DNA of 64,000 nucleotides. Source: an uncultured Pelagibacteraceae bacterium (lineage in GTDB: Bacteria; Pseudomonadota; Alphaproteobacteria; Pelagibacterales; Pelagibacteraceae). This document shows, one piece after another, positions 1 to 9,694 of this stretch (its first letter is position 1; every line of letters begins with the position of its first letter). Below the pieces are notes generated by a model. It had not been told where the DNA came from, did not search any database, and worked only from the letters and a program-made list of their open reading frames with translations. The position numbers and the translations under genes are program-made. Location: NCBI GenBank assembly GCA_902556505.1, contig CACDWM010000002.1, positions 1 to 64,000 of the forward strand. Direction: 5' to 3'.

Positions 1-1344
<1,344 letters not shown>

Positions 1345-1347
1345 AAT

Positions 1348-1443
1348 TTATCCAAACATCCTATAAAGTGTACTAAGTATTCCATAACCTGAAAATTCGA
1401 TAGCAACAATTACAATAATAATTAAGATTAATTTTTTATTCAT
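1348..1443 (-). CDS. Possible 31-residue single-span membrane protein
   Basis: A short minus-strand frame encodes a product starting MNKKLILIIIVIVAIEFSGY: two lysines, then a run of about 12 hydrophobic residues, a short polar tail and a stop one codon-width from the end of the convergent GST gene. A basic N-terminus followed by one hydrophobic helix is typical of bacterial small membrane proteins. There is no recognisable family and no strong ribosome-binding site. It sits in the 214-base gap between the GST gene and dksA, which otherwise shows nothing obvious. Only conservation in relatives or expression data would make it secure. Confidence 0.35.
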   Translation of the reverse strand: MNKKLILIIIVIVAIEFSGYGILSTLYRMFG

Positions 1444-1558
1444 TTTAAAAATAAATATAACAACAACACAATCCAGAAGAAAGGATAGTAAAAATAAATA
1501 TATTTCTTTGCAAAAAGAAAGGATATTGAGTTTTGTTTAGATGATTTTTTTCTCATTA

Positions 1559-2074
1559 CTAATCATCTGCATGAACTTTTTCCTCTTTTTCATGCTTTTC
1601 TTGTGCCGCAATAGTGTATTTAGCAACAGGTCTTGCCATTAATCTTTTTAATCCAATTGGCTCTGCTGTATCTAAACAATAGCCATATGTATCTTCTCTA
1701 ATTCTTCTCAAAGCTTTATCAATTTCTGATATTAACTTAATTTGTCTATTGATTGCTTTCATTTCTACATTGCTATCAATATATGAGTTAGCCTGGTCAA
1801 CAATGTCAGCAGAAATATTATTGTCATCCATCCCACCATTATAAAGTGCTTCATTATTAGCTTTGATCAGTTCCTTCTTCCATTCTGTTAGTCTCATTCT
1901 GAAATAAACTTTATGTTTTTCACACATATATTTTTCAGTATCTTTTGGAACATAAGTTTTTGAAATTTTTACAGGACCTTTAGATGCAACCTTAGCCGTA
2001 GTTGGTTTTGATTTACTTACAACTTTAGTTTTTGGTTTTGATACTTTTTTCTTTGCTTTTGCAGTCTTTGGCAT
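1559..2074 (-). CDS. dksA: DksA/TraR-family RNA polymerase-binding regulator
   Basis: The product has 171 residues. A Lys/Ala/Ser-rich basic tail of about 40 residues precedes a DksA core that begins near YMCEKHKVYFRMRLTEWKKEL. The coiled coil has acidic tip residues (ADIVDQAN), followed by the C-terminal finger GYCLDTAEPIGLKRLMARP and YTIAAQEKHE. DksA enters the RNA polymerase secondary channel and works with ppGpp to adjust rRNA and amino-acid promoters. Only one of the four zinc-ligand cysteines of the E. coli protein remains (GYC), so this is the zinc-independent type also seen in other Alphaproteobacteria. The long basic tail is unusual against the roughly 140-residue family norm. It is transcribed alone and diverges from the glycosyltransferase gene. 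Confidence 0.88.
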   Translation of the reverse strand: MPKTAKAKKKVSKPKTKVVSKSKPTTAKVASKGPVKISKTYVPKDTEKYMCEKHKVYFRMRLTEWKKELIKANNEALYNGGMDDNNISADIVDQANSYIDSNVEMKAINRQIKLISEIDKALRRIREDTYGYCLDTAEPIGLKRLMARPVAKYTIAAQEKHEKEEKVHADD

Positions 2075-2152
2075 AGCTTAAATTTAATCGCTCGCAGTAT
2101 ATTCAGCAAATTAGGGGTGTCAAGCAAGCTTAATTGATATAAATATTTATAA

Positions 2153-3475
2153 ATGACCATTAGTAACAAAAATATTAACAATGTTTTTTATATTTTTGTC
2201 TTAGCTCATCTAATTTTTTGGACTTTGATTCCATCAATTACAAATCATAATTTACCATTGGATACAATTGAAGCTTTAGCATGGGGAAGTAATTTAGATT
2301 GGGGATTTAACAAACATCCACCGATGAGTGCTTTTGTTCTAGAAATATTTTTTCAAATTTTTGGATCACAAGATTGGGTATATTATTTATTAAGTCAAAT
2401 TTTTTTAATTATTTCTTTTTATTATGTTTTTAAATTTTCAAATGAAATATTTAACAATAAATTATTAGGTTTAATTTCTGTATTATTGATTGAAGCAATT
2501 TACTTTTATAATTTCACCACACCAGAGTTTAATGTAAATGTATGCCAATTACCTTTCTGGTCTTTAACAGTTTATTATTCCTGGAAAATATATAGTGGCA
2601 AAGAAATAAAATTTTTAGATTGTTTTCTAGTAGGTCTTTTTGCTGCTTTTGGTTTTTTATCAAAATATCTGTTTCTTTATTTGCTACTTTCTATCGATCT
2701 ACTATTTATTTATTTAATTTTTTTTAAAAAAGAGAGGAAATTTGATTTTAAATATCTAATTACTATTGAAGTTTTTGTAGTAGTTTTAGTTCCACATTTA
2801 ATTTGGTTAAATAACAATGAATTCATTACCATTACATATGGTTTAGCTAGAACTGGATTAGAACAATCTAGTTTAATTGATCATATTAAATTTCCAATAA
2901 TCTTTTTATTAAAACAATTAGGAATAATAACTCCATTTTTAATATTATGTAGTTTATTGGTTAAAAAAATTAAATTGAATTTAAATTTTAAGGATAAAAA
3001 ATTACTATTTTTATTAACAATTAATTTTTTGCCTATTGTTTTAATGCTTTTAACCTCACTAATTACTGGATCAAAAATTAGAACTATGTGGATGATGCCT
3101 TTTTATTTGTTTTTTGGCACACTGTTTGTCTATTTGTTGAAAGCTCAGGTTAATCTTAAAAAGTTAAAACCATTCATGATTGGATTTATTTTCTTTTTCT
3201 TTTTATCACCAGGACTTTACGCCTATGTTTCAATTTCAAAAGACTATAAGAGAACAGATTATCCAGGTAAAGAAATTGCAATAAAAACTCAGTATGCTTG
3301 GAACCAACAATTCAGTTCTACTATAAATGTAGTTTTAGGTGATGAATGGAATGCTGGAAATCTTTCGTATCATTTAAAATCAAGACCAATTTGGGAAGGT
3401 GTTGTTGAAAGAGAAAAGCTTGATCAATTGAAAGATTATATGTGTCTTGATAATATTTGTGTAGGATCAAGATAG
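2153..3475 (+). CDS. GT39-type polyprenyl-phosphate-sugar glycosyltransferase, membrane
   Basis: This 440-residue protein has about 10-12 hydrophobic helices. Near the N-terminus it has acidic residues after the first helix (LPLDTIEALAWG) and a WGFNKHPPMSAF motif, the typical loop of ArnT/PMT-like (DUF2029/GT39) glycosyltransferases, where an Asp or Glu in the first periplasmic loop is catalytic. Such enzymes transfer sugars from lipid-linked donors on the outer face of the inner membrane, for example to lipid A or proteins. The acceptor cannot be read from sequence. Its stop is followed directly by the ATG of a GT2 gene that could make the lipid-linked donor, the usual arrangement for this pathway. 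The divergent gene is dksA. Confidence 0.75.
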   Translation: MTISNKNINNVFYIFVLAHLIFWTLIPSITNHNLPLDTIEALAWGSNLDWGFNKHPPMSAFVLEIFFQIFGSQDWVYYLLSQIFLIISFYYVFKFSNEIFNNKLLGLISVLLIEAIYFYNFTTPEFNVNVCQLPFWSLTVYYSWKIYSGKEIKFLDCFLVGLFAAFGFLSKYLFLYLLLSIDLLFIYLIFFKKERKFDFKYLITIEVFVVVLVPHLIWLNNNEFITITYGLARTGLEQSSLIDHIKFPIIFLLKQLGIITPFLILCSLLVKKIKLNLNFKDKKLLFLLTINFLPIVLMLLTSLITGSKIRTMWMMPFYLFFGTLFVYLLKAQVNLKKLKPFMIGFIFFFFLSPGLYAYVSISKDYKRTDYPGKEIAIKTQYAWNQQFSSTINVVLGDEWNAGNLSYHLKSRPIWEGVVEREKLDQLKDYMCLDNICVGSR

Positions 3476-4345
3476 ATGAAATATGTAATTTTAATTCCAA
3501 TTTATAACGATAGAGAGTCATTAAAATTACTGATTGAAAATATAAATAATGAAGTAAAAGGTTTAAATCATGAGGTATCAATTGTAGTCATTAATGATGC
3601 TTCTTCTCAACAGATAATAGACAACTATCCAAATATTGAAAATATTCAATCTATTGAAATTGTTAATATGAAAGAGAATAGAGGACATACAAGATGTATT
3701 GCATCTGGCTTAAAGTATATTTTTGAAAAAAAAGAATTTGATTATGTAATTCCTATGGATGGAGATGGAGAGGACAGACCTGAGGAAATTAAAAATTTTA
3801 TTGAGCTTTCTAAAGAAGTAGGCGAAAAGTCTATTGTAGGTGAAAGAGTTAAAAGATCTGAGGGTATAATTTTTAAAGTTTTTTATCACTTTCATAAATT
3901 TTTAACTTTAGCTTTTACAGGGCAATCAATTAAATTTGGAAACTTTACCTGCCTCTCTAAGTTAACAGTTAAAATGATGCTAGATGAAAAAGCTACCTGG
4001 AATAGTTTTTCTGGTTCACTTAAAAAAGTAGAGAAAAAACTTATTTCAATGCCATCTATTAGAGGAAAAAGATATTTTGGCCCATCTCAAATGAGTTTTT
4101 TTAATTTATTAAAGCATTCGCTTTCAATTATTAGTGTTTTTCGAAAAACAGTTTTAATTCGTTCAGCTTTATTTATTATTTTTTACATATTGCTTATCAA
4201 AAGCTACGCTTCAGCAATTACTTCATTGCCATTAGTTTTGTTATTGATAATGATTTATTCAATTTCTAGTTTAGCTTTAAGAGAAAATATTGAAGAATTT
4301 AATAATTCCTTAACAAACATACACGATATTGATAAAATAAAATAA
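3476..4345 (+). CDS. GT2-family glycosyltransferase, polyprenyl-phosphate-sugar synthase type
   Basis: The product has 289 residues. An N-terminal GT-A domain shows ILIPIYNDRESL, VVINDASS, RGHTRCIASGL and the metal-binding region MDGDGEDRPEEI (a DxD-like cluster). About two hydrophobic helices near the C-terminus (RSALFIIFYILLI and LPLVLLLIMIYSI) would anchor it to the membrane. Family members such as dolichol- or undecaprenyl-phosphate mannose synthases and ArnC move a nucleotide-sugar residue onto a polyprenyl phosphate at the cytoplasmic face. Zero-base spacing after the GT39 gene suggests this enzyme supplies its donor. The sugar identity is unknown. Confidence 0.8.
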   Translation: MKYVILIPIYNDRESLKLLIENINNEVKGLNHEVSIVVINDASSQQIIDNYPNIENIQSIEIVNMKENRGHTRCIASGLKYIFEKKEFDYVIPMDGDGEDRPEEIKNFIELSKEVGEKSIVGERVKRSEGIIFKVFYHFHKFLTLAFTGQSIKFGNFTCLSKLTVKMMLDEKATWNSFSGSLKKVEKKLISMPSIRGKRYFGPSQMSFFNLLKHSLSIISVFRKTVLIRSALFIIFYILLIKSYASAITSLPLVLLLIMIYSISSLALRENIEEFNNSLTNIHDIDKIK

Positions 4346-4348
4346 TTT

Positions 4349-5785
4349 ATGAAAAACTTTTTTAGAAAAGTTGCTTTTGGTGTTGGACCCAGTGAGAAAG
4401 CTCCCTCTGATCCTTTGAAGTGGGCTCTTGATCAAGTAAATGATGTGCCAGAATTATCTTGGAAAGGTAAAATATATTCTGAAAAAGAATTAAGAAAACA
4501 TTATAGAGATTGGGTTTATGGTGACAGAAAAGTATTAAGAAAAAAGTATAAAGATAACAAAACACTTTACAAAACTCATAAAGATATACTTAGGCACAAA
4601 ACTGGACAAAAGTTTTGGGAATCATTAGAAATTTCCATTAGACATAATGAAGGAATTAAGAGCAGTAGTCCAGTTTTAGCCAAACTATGGATGTTTTGGG
4701 GAAATTTTTTTGCTATCAGTGAAAAAGATTTCTTAGCAAATTATTCAACAGGTGCATATCAAAGAGAAATTATTAGACCAAATCTAAATCAATCATTTGA
4801 AAAAATGGTTTATGATGTAACGACTTCTTGGGCTATGATTCATCATCTAGATAATAGTGAGAGTGCTGGCCCTAAAAGTGTTACAGCGAGTGAGGATTGG
4901 AGAATAAGAAAAAAAGAGCCTGCAACAATCAATGAAAACCATGCAAGAGAACTTTTAGAGCTTCATACTGTTTCACCAAAAGCTGGCTATACCCAAGAAG
5001 ATGTAATTCAACTAGCATATATTATGACTGGCTGGCAACATAGATGGAGCAAAAAAAATTTAGAAACAGGTAATATCTGGTTTAACTCTGATTATCATCA
5101 AATAGGCAAAAAAAATGTTTTGGGGAAAGAATATAAAAAAGGTAAAAAAGCATTAGCTGTTGTAATCAAAGATTTAGTTAATCATCCAAATTGTAGAGAA
5201 TTTGTTGCAGAAAGACTTTGTAGATTTTTAATCACAGATGAACCTACAAAAGAAATGAAGCAGCCAATTATTGATGCCTTCAAAAAATCTGATGGGTTTA
5301 TTCCCGAAATTCATAAAGCAGCAATTAAAGTTGCTTTTGAATACAATGATAAGTACAAAAAATTTCAGACGCCTGAAAATTGGCTTATTCAAGTTGCTAA
5401 AATTGCAGATTTAAATTGGCCGCCATCGCCGGATCTGATGGATAAATATGAGTTAGGTCAAAAACCATTCGATTCACAACGAGAACCTCAATGGCTATTA
5501 CAAAATATTGGTCATCATCCTTATAGGGCAAAACAACCAAATGGTTGGTCAGACCATTCTGCTGATTGGATTTCTCCAGAATTATTAATTAGAAGACTGG
5601 TGTACGCAAAAGCAAGTTATAATTTTGCTAAAATGGAAAATAATAAAAATTCAGAATATTATGTGAAAATGGTTGAAAATAATTTTGATAACCCAAGTAA
5701 AATAATGAAATACTTAAATCAAAAAAATAGATCTGTTGAGAAACATACTCTACTTTTTAACCACCCGGAGTTTTTAAAAGCATGA
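4349..5785 (+). CDS. DUF1800 family protein
   Basis: The 478-residue product matches the DUF1800 pattern: an N-terminal helix-rich region, LAKLWMFWGNFFAIS (usually W.NHF in relatives), YDVTTSWAMIHHLDN, then NENHARELLELHTV with YTQEDVIQLAYIMTGW, and a late region with RQPNGW-like AKQPNGWSDHSADWISPE. The biochemical function is unknown. DUF1800 genes nearly always precede a DUF1501 gene, as here, where the stop overlaps the DUF1501 start in an ATGA. The pair is thought to act in the envelope. I see no clear signal peptide at this start, so if it is exported it may travel with its Tat-signal-bearing partner; that is speculation. Confidence 0.85.
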   Translation: MKNFFRKVAFGVGPSEKAPSDPLKWALDQVNDVPELSWKGKIYSEKELRKHYRDWVYGDRKVLRKKYKDNKTLYKTHKDILRHKTGQKFWESLEISIRHNEGIKSSSPVLAKLWMFWGNFFAISEKDFLANYSTGAYQREIIRPNLNQSFEKMVYDVTTSWAMIHHLDNSESAGPKSVTASEDWRIRKKEPATINENHARELLELHTVSPKAGYTQEDVIQLAYIMTGWQHRWSKKNLETGNIWFNSDYHQIGKKNVLGKEYKKGKKALAVVIKDLVNHPNCREFVAERLCRFLITDEPTKEMKQPIIDAFKKSDGFIPEIHKAAIKVAFEYNDKYKKFQTPENWLIQVAKIADLNWPPSPDLMDKYELGQKPFDSQREPQWLLQNIGHHPYRAKQPNGWSDHSADWISPELLIRRLVYAKASYNFAKMENNKNSEYYVKMVENNFDNPSKIMKYLNQKNRSVEKHTLLFNHPEFLKA

Positions 5786-6933
5786 AGATATCAAGAAGAG
5801 ATTTTTTAAAAACTACAGCTTTAACCTCACTATATTTTGCTGGTTTCAGTGCTCATAGTTATGCAAATTCAGGCAAAAAGAAAAATTTGGTAATTATAAT
5901 GTTACGTGGAGGAATGGATGGTCTTTGTGCTATTCCAGTTAAAGGTGATAAAAATTTTGAAAAACTAAGAAGTAAAATAAATCTTGATAGAACTTTAAAA
6001 TTAACATCAGATTTTGATTTACACCCAGCATTAAAAACATTTAAAAGTCTTTGGGATCAAAATTTAAGTGCTGCAGTTCATGCAACAAACATTCCATACA
6101 CAGGTAGATCACATTTTGATGGTCAAAATTTAATGGAGTCGGGTGGTAAAATACCTTACCAAGAAAAAACAGGTTGGCTTGGAAGAGGAATGAAATCAGC
6201 TGGTTTAACAGGGCAAGGATTAGCTTTGGCTCTCCCTATGCCTCTATTAATCAGAGGTGTTCCAATGAATAATAATTATTTTCCTGTAGGTCGTAGCTTG
6301 CCATATCCTGCTACTCTAGAATTAATAAAACAAGCATATAAAGAGCACGATGAAAAATTATTAAGTGACAATTTAGAAATAATTTTAACAAGAGATTTTA
6401 ACAATAGATCAAGAGATGATGCTTGGATTTTAGCTTCAAGTGCTGGAACAGAGTTATCAAAACCAAATGGTCCAAAAGTTGCAGTTTTTGAAGTTGATGG
6501 TTTTGACACGCATGCTGCACAAGGAGCAACTGATGGCGCTCATGCAGATTGTTTATCAGATTATGATAACATTGTTAGATCTTTAAAATCTTCAATGTCT
6601 GAGGAGGCATTTAATAATACTTTAGTTTTAACACTTACAGAGTTTGGAAGAACAATTAAACAAAACAGTAGTAATGGAACAGAGCATGGTTACGGTTCAG
6701 CTATCTTAATGGCAGGAGGACTTGTTAAAAAAGCGCAAGTACATACAGATTGGCCAGGATTAAAGAAAAAAGAATTATTTGAAGGAAGAGACTTGAATTC
6801 TACAATAGACTCAAGAGCAATTTATGCCTCTGCAATGTCTACAGTTTTTGATGTAGATTTCAAAAAAATTACTAAAGAAGTTTTTTGGGGAGAAAATTTA
6901 CCAAATTTATCTGATAAACTTTTTAAAATTTAA
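5782..6933 (+). CDS. DUF1501 family protein with Tat signal
   Basis: The 383-residue product starts with a twin-arginine signal (SRRDFLKTTALTSLYFAGF, then SYA before the mature part), so it is likely exported folded to the periplasm. The body has VIIMLRGGMDGL, RSHFDGQNLMESG, FEVDGFDTHAAQG and LTLTEFGRTIKQN, matching DUF1501, a member of the alkaline-phosphatase/sulfatase-like superfamily. DGLDTH-type and EFGRT motifs are where metal ligands sit in that fold. Substrate and reaction are unknown. It is translationally coupled to the upstream DUF1800 gene by a four-base overlap and followed closely by a secreted lyase-fold protein gene. Confidence 0.88.
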   Translation: MKISRRDFLKTTALTSLYFAGFSAHSYANSGKKKNLVIIMLRGGMDGLCAIPVKGDKNFEKLRSKINLDRTLKLTSDFDLHPALKTFKSLWDQNLSAAVHATNIPYTGRSHFDGQNLMESGGKIPYQEKTGWLGRGMKSAGLTGQGLALALPMPLLIRGVPMNNNYFPVGRSLPYPATLELIKQAYKEHDEKLLSDNLEIILTRDFNNRSRDDAWILASSAGTELSKPNGPKVAVFEVDGFDTHAAQGATDGAHADCLSDYDNIVRSLKSSMSEEAFNNTLVLTLTEFGRTIKQNSSNGTEHGYGSAILMAGGLVKKAQVHTDWPGLKKKELFEGRDLNSTIDSRAIYASAMSTVFDVDFKKITKEVFWGENLPNLSDKLFKI

Positions 6934-6947
6934 ATAAGATCAATCAT

Positions 6948-7958
6948 ATGAAAAAAATTTTATCACTATTTATTATAATTTTAATTTTCGTTCCATCAAT
7001 CTCATATGCAAACAAATGGCATATAAAAATGAAGAAGCAAGAGAAGAAAGACTTTGCTCATTATGTGCTTAAAGCACAGTCAGATAATAAGATGGTATTT
7101 AACCTTCGAAATATCAAAAATTCTAACATCTATAAATTTTTTGATAAGTTTGAGGATCGTATGGGGGTTACTGAAAAAGGAGTTGAGTTTAATTTAAAAT
7201 ATTCGTTTGAAGGTCATAAACAAGATTGGTCTAGGTGGGGAAAACCTGGCCATGCACAAAGATTCCAGATAATGGAACCTTATAAGGAAACTACCAAAAA
7301 AAATAAAACAAAATGGTACAGGGTAGGTTATTTTTTCCCTGCAGACGTAAAGATTGAAAAGCATACAATATCTTTATTTGATTTTAAAAAATTATATGGC
7401 AAAGGTGAAAAAACTCACGATGCAGCACTCAATATAATTAATAATAGATTTAATTGGGTATTTAATTCACCAAATTATACCTCACATAAAAATGAGACAG
7501 GAGAGGAATATTTATACTTCGATACTTATTTTGTTAATCTTGATGATTATTTTTCTCCATTAAAAGGTAAATGGGTAAATGTTTTAGTAAACGCAAAGTG
7601 GGCAGAAGATGGATTTTTACATTTGTGGATAGATGGAAAACTCAGATCAAGCTATTATGGTGATACTTTGGGCGGTGCTTCAAGTGTTAGATTTAAATTT
7701 GGACCTTATAGACACCATATGAATCAAGCAACTGATACTGGTGTTAAAATACCTGATATAAAAATTAAATATTCAAATGTTGGTAAAGCCGATAATTGTG
7801 ATGATTTATGGAGTGGCTGTTCAGAAATTGTAAGTCAATTAAATGGAGAAACCCAGCTTAATGGAGTAAGCATGATTGCATTTTGTAAAACAGCTCCTCA
7901 ATCAGATGGATCATCTTGTAAGAATTTGGGTTATCCTAACAACCCTAAGCCTTTTTAA
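6948..7958 (+). CDS. Secreted heparin-lyase-fold protein (Polysacc_lyase-like)
   Basis: The 336-residue product has a Sec signal (KKILSLFIIILIFVPSISYA). The mature part is a predicted jelly-roll: QRFQIMEPY, WYRVGYFFPADV, KGKWVNVLVNAKWAEDGFLHLWIDGK and VRFKFGPYRHH resemble the polysaccharide-lyase family of heparin-lyase-I/PL20-like proteins. A Cys-rich C-terminus (NCDDLWSGCS, ending SCKNLGYPNNPKPF) suggests disulfides. Relatives cleave uronic-acid polysaccharides, but catalysis is not proven by these motifs. A second, diverged protein with the same fold lies on the far side of the urease operon. It follows the DUF1501 gene by 14 bases, so it may be co-transcribed with it. Confidence 0.55.
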   Translation: MKKILSLFIIILIFVPSISYANKWHIKMKKQEKKDFAHYVLKAQSDNKMVFNLRNIKNSNIYKFFDKFEDRMGVTEKGVEFNLKYSFEGHKQDWSRWGKPGHAQRFQIMEPYKETTKKNKTKWYRVGYFFPADVKIEKHTISLFDFKKLYGKGEKTHDAALNIINNRFNWVFNSPNYTSHKNETGEEYLYFDTYFVNLDDYFSPLKGKWVNVLVNAKWAEDGFLHLWIDGKLRSSYYGDTLGGASSVRFKFGPYRHHMNQATDTGVKIPDIKIKYSNVGKADNCDDLWSGCSEIVSQLNGETQLNGVSMIAFCKTAPQSDGSSCKNLGYPNNPKPF

Positions 7959-7959
7959 T

Positions 7960-8181
7960 TTAGCAACAGCTACAGCTTTTCTTACTAGCCTTTTGTTGAT
8001 CGTCAGCTTTTCTAGTTTCTAATTCTTTTTGCTCTTCCTCAAGAACTTTTTGTTTCTTTGAAATCTTGTCTTCAAAATAATCGTAAAGAGAAGCAAATCC
8101 TAATTTAGAGGCTCTTTTTTCCTCATAATTTTTTCGCCCTTTAAGGTTTTCAATTATTTTGACTATTTCTTGGTTTTGCAT
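7960..8181 (-). CDS. Small charged coiled-coil protein with Cys-rich tail
   Basis: I do not recognise this 73-residue protein. It is mostly charged and helical, with a central heptad-like stretch (KISKKQKVLEEEQKELETRK), and ends in SKKSCSCC, a compact Cys cluster at the extreme C-terminus that could bind a metal or be lipid- or redox-modified. No signal peptide is visible. It converges on the lyase-fold gene with a one-base gap and diverges from the urease operon across about 85 bases. Because urease maturation depends on nickel, a metal-binding role is tempting, but nothing in the sequence demonstrates it. Confidence 0.55.
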   Translation of the reverse strand: MQNQEIVKIIENLKGRKNYEEKRASKLGFASLYDYFEDKISKKQKVLEEEQKELETRKADDQQKASKKSCSCC

Positions 8182-8267
8182 TCTCTCTTTGTATTTAAAA
8201 AGGCAAATAATTCAAGCTGTAAAAATTGGTAAATTATAAACAGGTTTTTTTATGTTAAGATAACGTG

Positions 8268-9077
8268 ATGAATACAAGTCAAAAAAAACTTGAAAAATCT
8301 AAAGGCAGATTAGAAATAAAAATAAAAGATCAAAATTTAGAAAAACTTTATCAACAAGGATCTTCAAAAGCTTTAATGCCAGATTTTCATGAAAATTTAA
8401 AACAATTAATGCTTATTAATACTGCTGGTGGAATTACTAGTGGAGATGAATATGACTTCAAATTTGAAATTGATAGTTCAAACCTTTGTATTTCAAATCA
8501 AGCAGCAGAAAAAATTTATAGTGGTTTTGGTAATCCTGCCAATTTAGAAATTAATGTAAATTTGTTAAACAATTCAAATTTATTTTGGCTACCTAAAGAG
8601 TTAATTTTATTTAATAATTGTAACTTAAAAAGAAAAATTAATTTTAATTTATCTAAAGATTCAAATTTACTTCTTTGTGAAAATATTATTTTTGGACGAA
8701 CCTCTATGAAGGAGGAGTTTGAAAAGGGATATTTTTCAGATTTTTGGAATATTAATATTGATAAAAAGTTAATTTATACAGAAGCTATAAATACAGGTTT
8801 ATTTGAGAAAAAATATTTGAATAGTTTTTCGACATTAAATAAAAATTCTGCAGTTGCGACAATTATTATTGTAGGAAATAAGTTTTTGAATAATGTTAAT
8901 AATCTATCTGAAACTTTAACCAACAATGAAAATACAACTTCAAATTATTCTCAATGGGATAATAAATTGATCCTAAGACTTTTATCTAAAGATAGTTATC
9001 ATCTTAAATTTGCAATTGATAAAATTTTGTCTTATTTTTTTGAAGATTCAAAGATACCAAAAGTATGGAATATATAA
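8268..9077 (+). CDS. ureD: Urease accessory protein UreD (UreH)
   Basis: First gene of a complete urease operon. The 269-residue product has the UreD signature region LMLINTAGGITSGDEYDF and SNQAAEKIYSG, with LPKELILFNNCNL and ENIIFGRTSM. UreD forms the UreD-UreF-UreG scaffold that delivers nickel to apo-urease and contains an internal metal tunnel. I prefer the ATG at 8268 over the GTG at 8265 directly before it. The stop is followed immediately by ureA. A promoter presumably lies in the 80 AT-rich bases upstream, where an AAGATAA stretch precedes the start, but no NtrC-type operator is evident. Confidence 0.9.
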   Translation: MNTSQKKLEKSKGRLEIKIKDQNLEKLYQQGSSKALMPDFHENLKQLMLINTAGGITSGDEYDFKFEIDSSNLCISNQAAEKIYSGFGNPANLEINVNLLNNSNLFWLPKELILFNNCNLKRKINFNLSKDSNLLLCENIIFGRTSMKEEFEKGYFSDFWNINIDKKLIYTEAINTGLFEKKYLNSFSTLNKNSAVATIIIVGNKFLNNVNNLSETLTNNENTTSNYSQWDNKLILRLLSKDSYHLKFAIDKILSYFFEDSKIPKVWNI

Positions 9078-9380
9078 ATGAAACTTACTCCTAGAGAAAA
9101 AGATAAACTTTTAATAAGCCTTGCAGCGCTTGTCGCTAAAAATAGATTATCAAAAGGTATAAAATTGAATTATCCAGAGGCTATTGCTTTAATAACAGAT
9201 TTTGTAGTAGAGGGAGCTAGAGAGGGAAAAAGTGTTGCAGAATTAATGGAAGCAGGAGCTCACGTTATTAAAAAAAAAGATTGTATGGACGGTATTCCAG
9301 ATATGGTCAAGGAAGTTCAAGTAGAAGCTACTTTTCCAGATGGAACTAAATTAGTAACTGTGCACAAACCTATAAGGTAA
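9078..9380 (+). CDS. ureA: Urease gamma subunit
   Basis: The 100-residue protein begins [20 protein letters not shown] and contains [28 protein letters not shown] and [24 protein letters not shown], near-consensus for the urease gamma chain throughout, at the normal length. Gamma packs with beta and alpha in the (UreABC)3 trimer that hydrolyses urea to ammonia and carbamate in the cytoplasm. It starts right after ureD without a gap and is followed eight bases later by ureB, so subunit synthesis is coupled. Confidence 0.97.
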   Translation: MKLTPREKDKLLISLAALVAKNRLSKGIKLNYPEAIALITDFVVEGAREGKSVAELMEAGAHVIKKKDCMDGIPDMVKEVQVEATFPDGTKLVTVHKPIR

Positions 9381-9388
9381 TAATTATT

Positions 9389-9694
9389 ATGAAGCCAGGT
9401 GAAGTAATTACAAAAAAAGAGGAAATTAACCTAAATAAAGACTCCAAAATTACCAAAATTAAAATTTCTAATTCCGGAGATAGACCTGTGCAAGTTGGAA
9501 GCCATTATCATTTTTTTGAAACTAACGAGCATTTAGTTTTTGATCGAAAATTAGCATATGGAAAGAGATTAAATATACCTTCTGGAACTGCTGTAAGATT
9601 TGAGCCAGGTCAATCTAAAGATGTTGAGCTAATAGAAATAAATGGATTAAAAAAAATATATGGTTTCAATCAGAAAGTTATGGGCAATTTATAA
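9389..9694 (+). CDS. ureB: Urease beta subunit
   Basis: A 101-residue product of normal length, starting [13 protein letters not shown] and containing [40 protein letters not shown] and [14 protein letters not shown], all urease beta hallmarks. Beta bridges gamma and alpha in the holoenzyme and has no catalytic residues. Its stop shares a base with the ureC start (TAATG). Subunits are separate, as in most bacteria, not fused as in Helicobacter or plants. Confidence 0.97.
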   Translation: MKPGEVITKKEEINLNKDSKITKIKISNSGDRPVQVGSHYHFFETNEHLVFDRKLAYGKRLNIPSGTAVRFEPGQSKDVELIEINGLKKIYGFNQKVMGNL

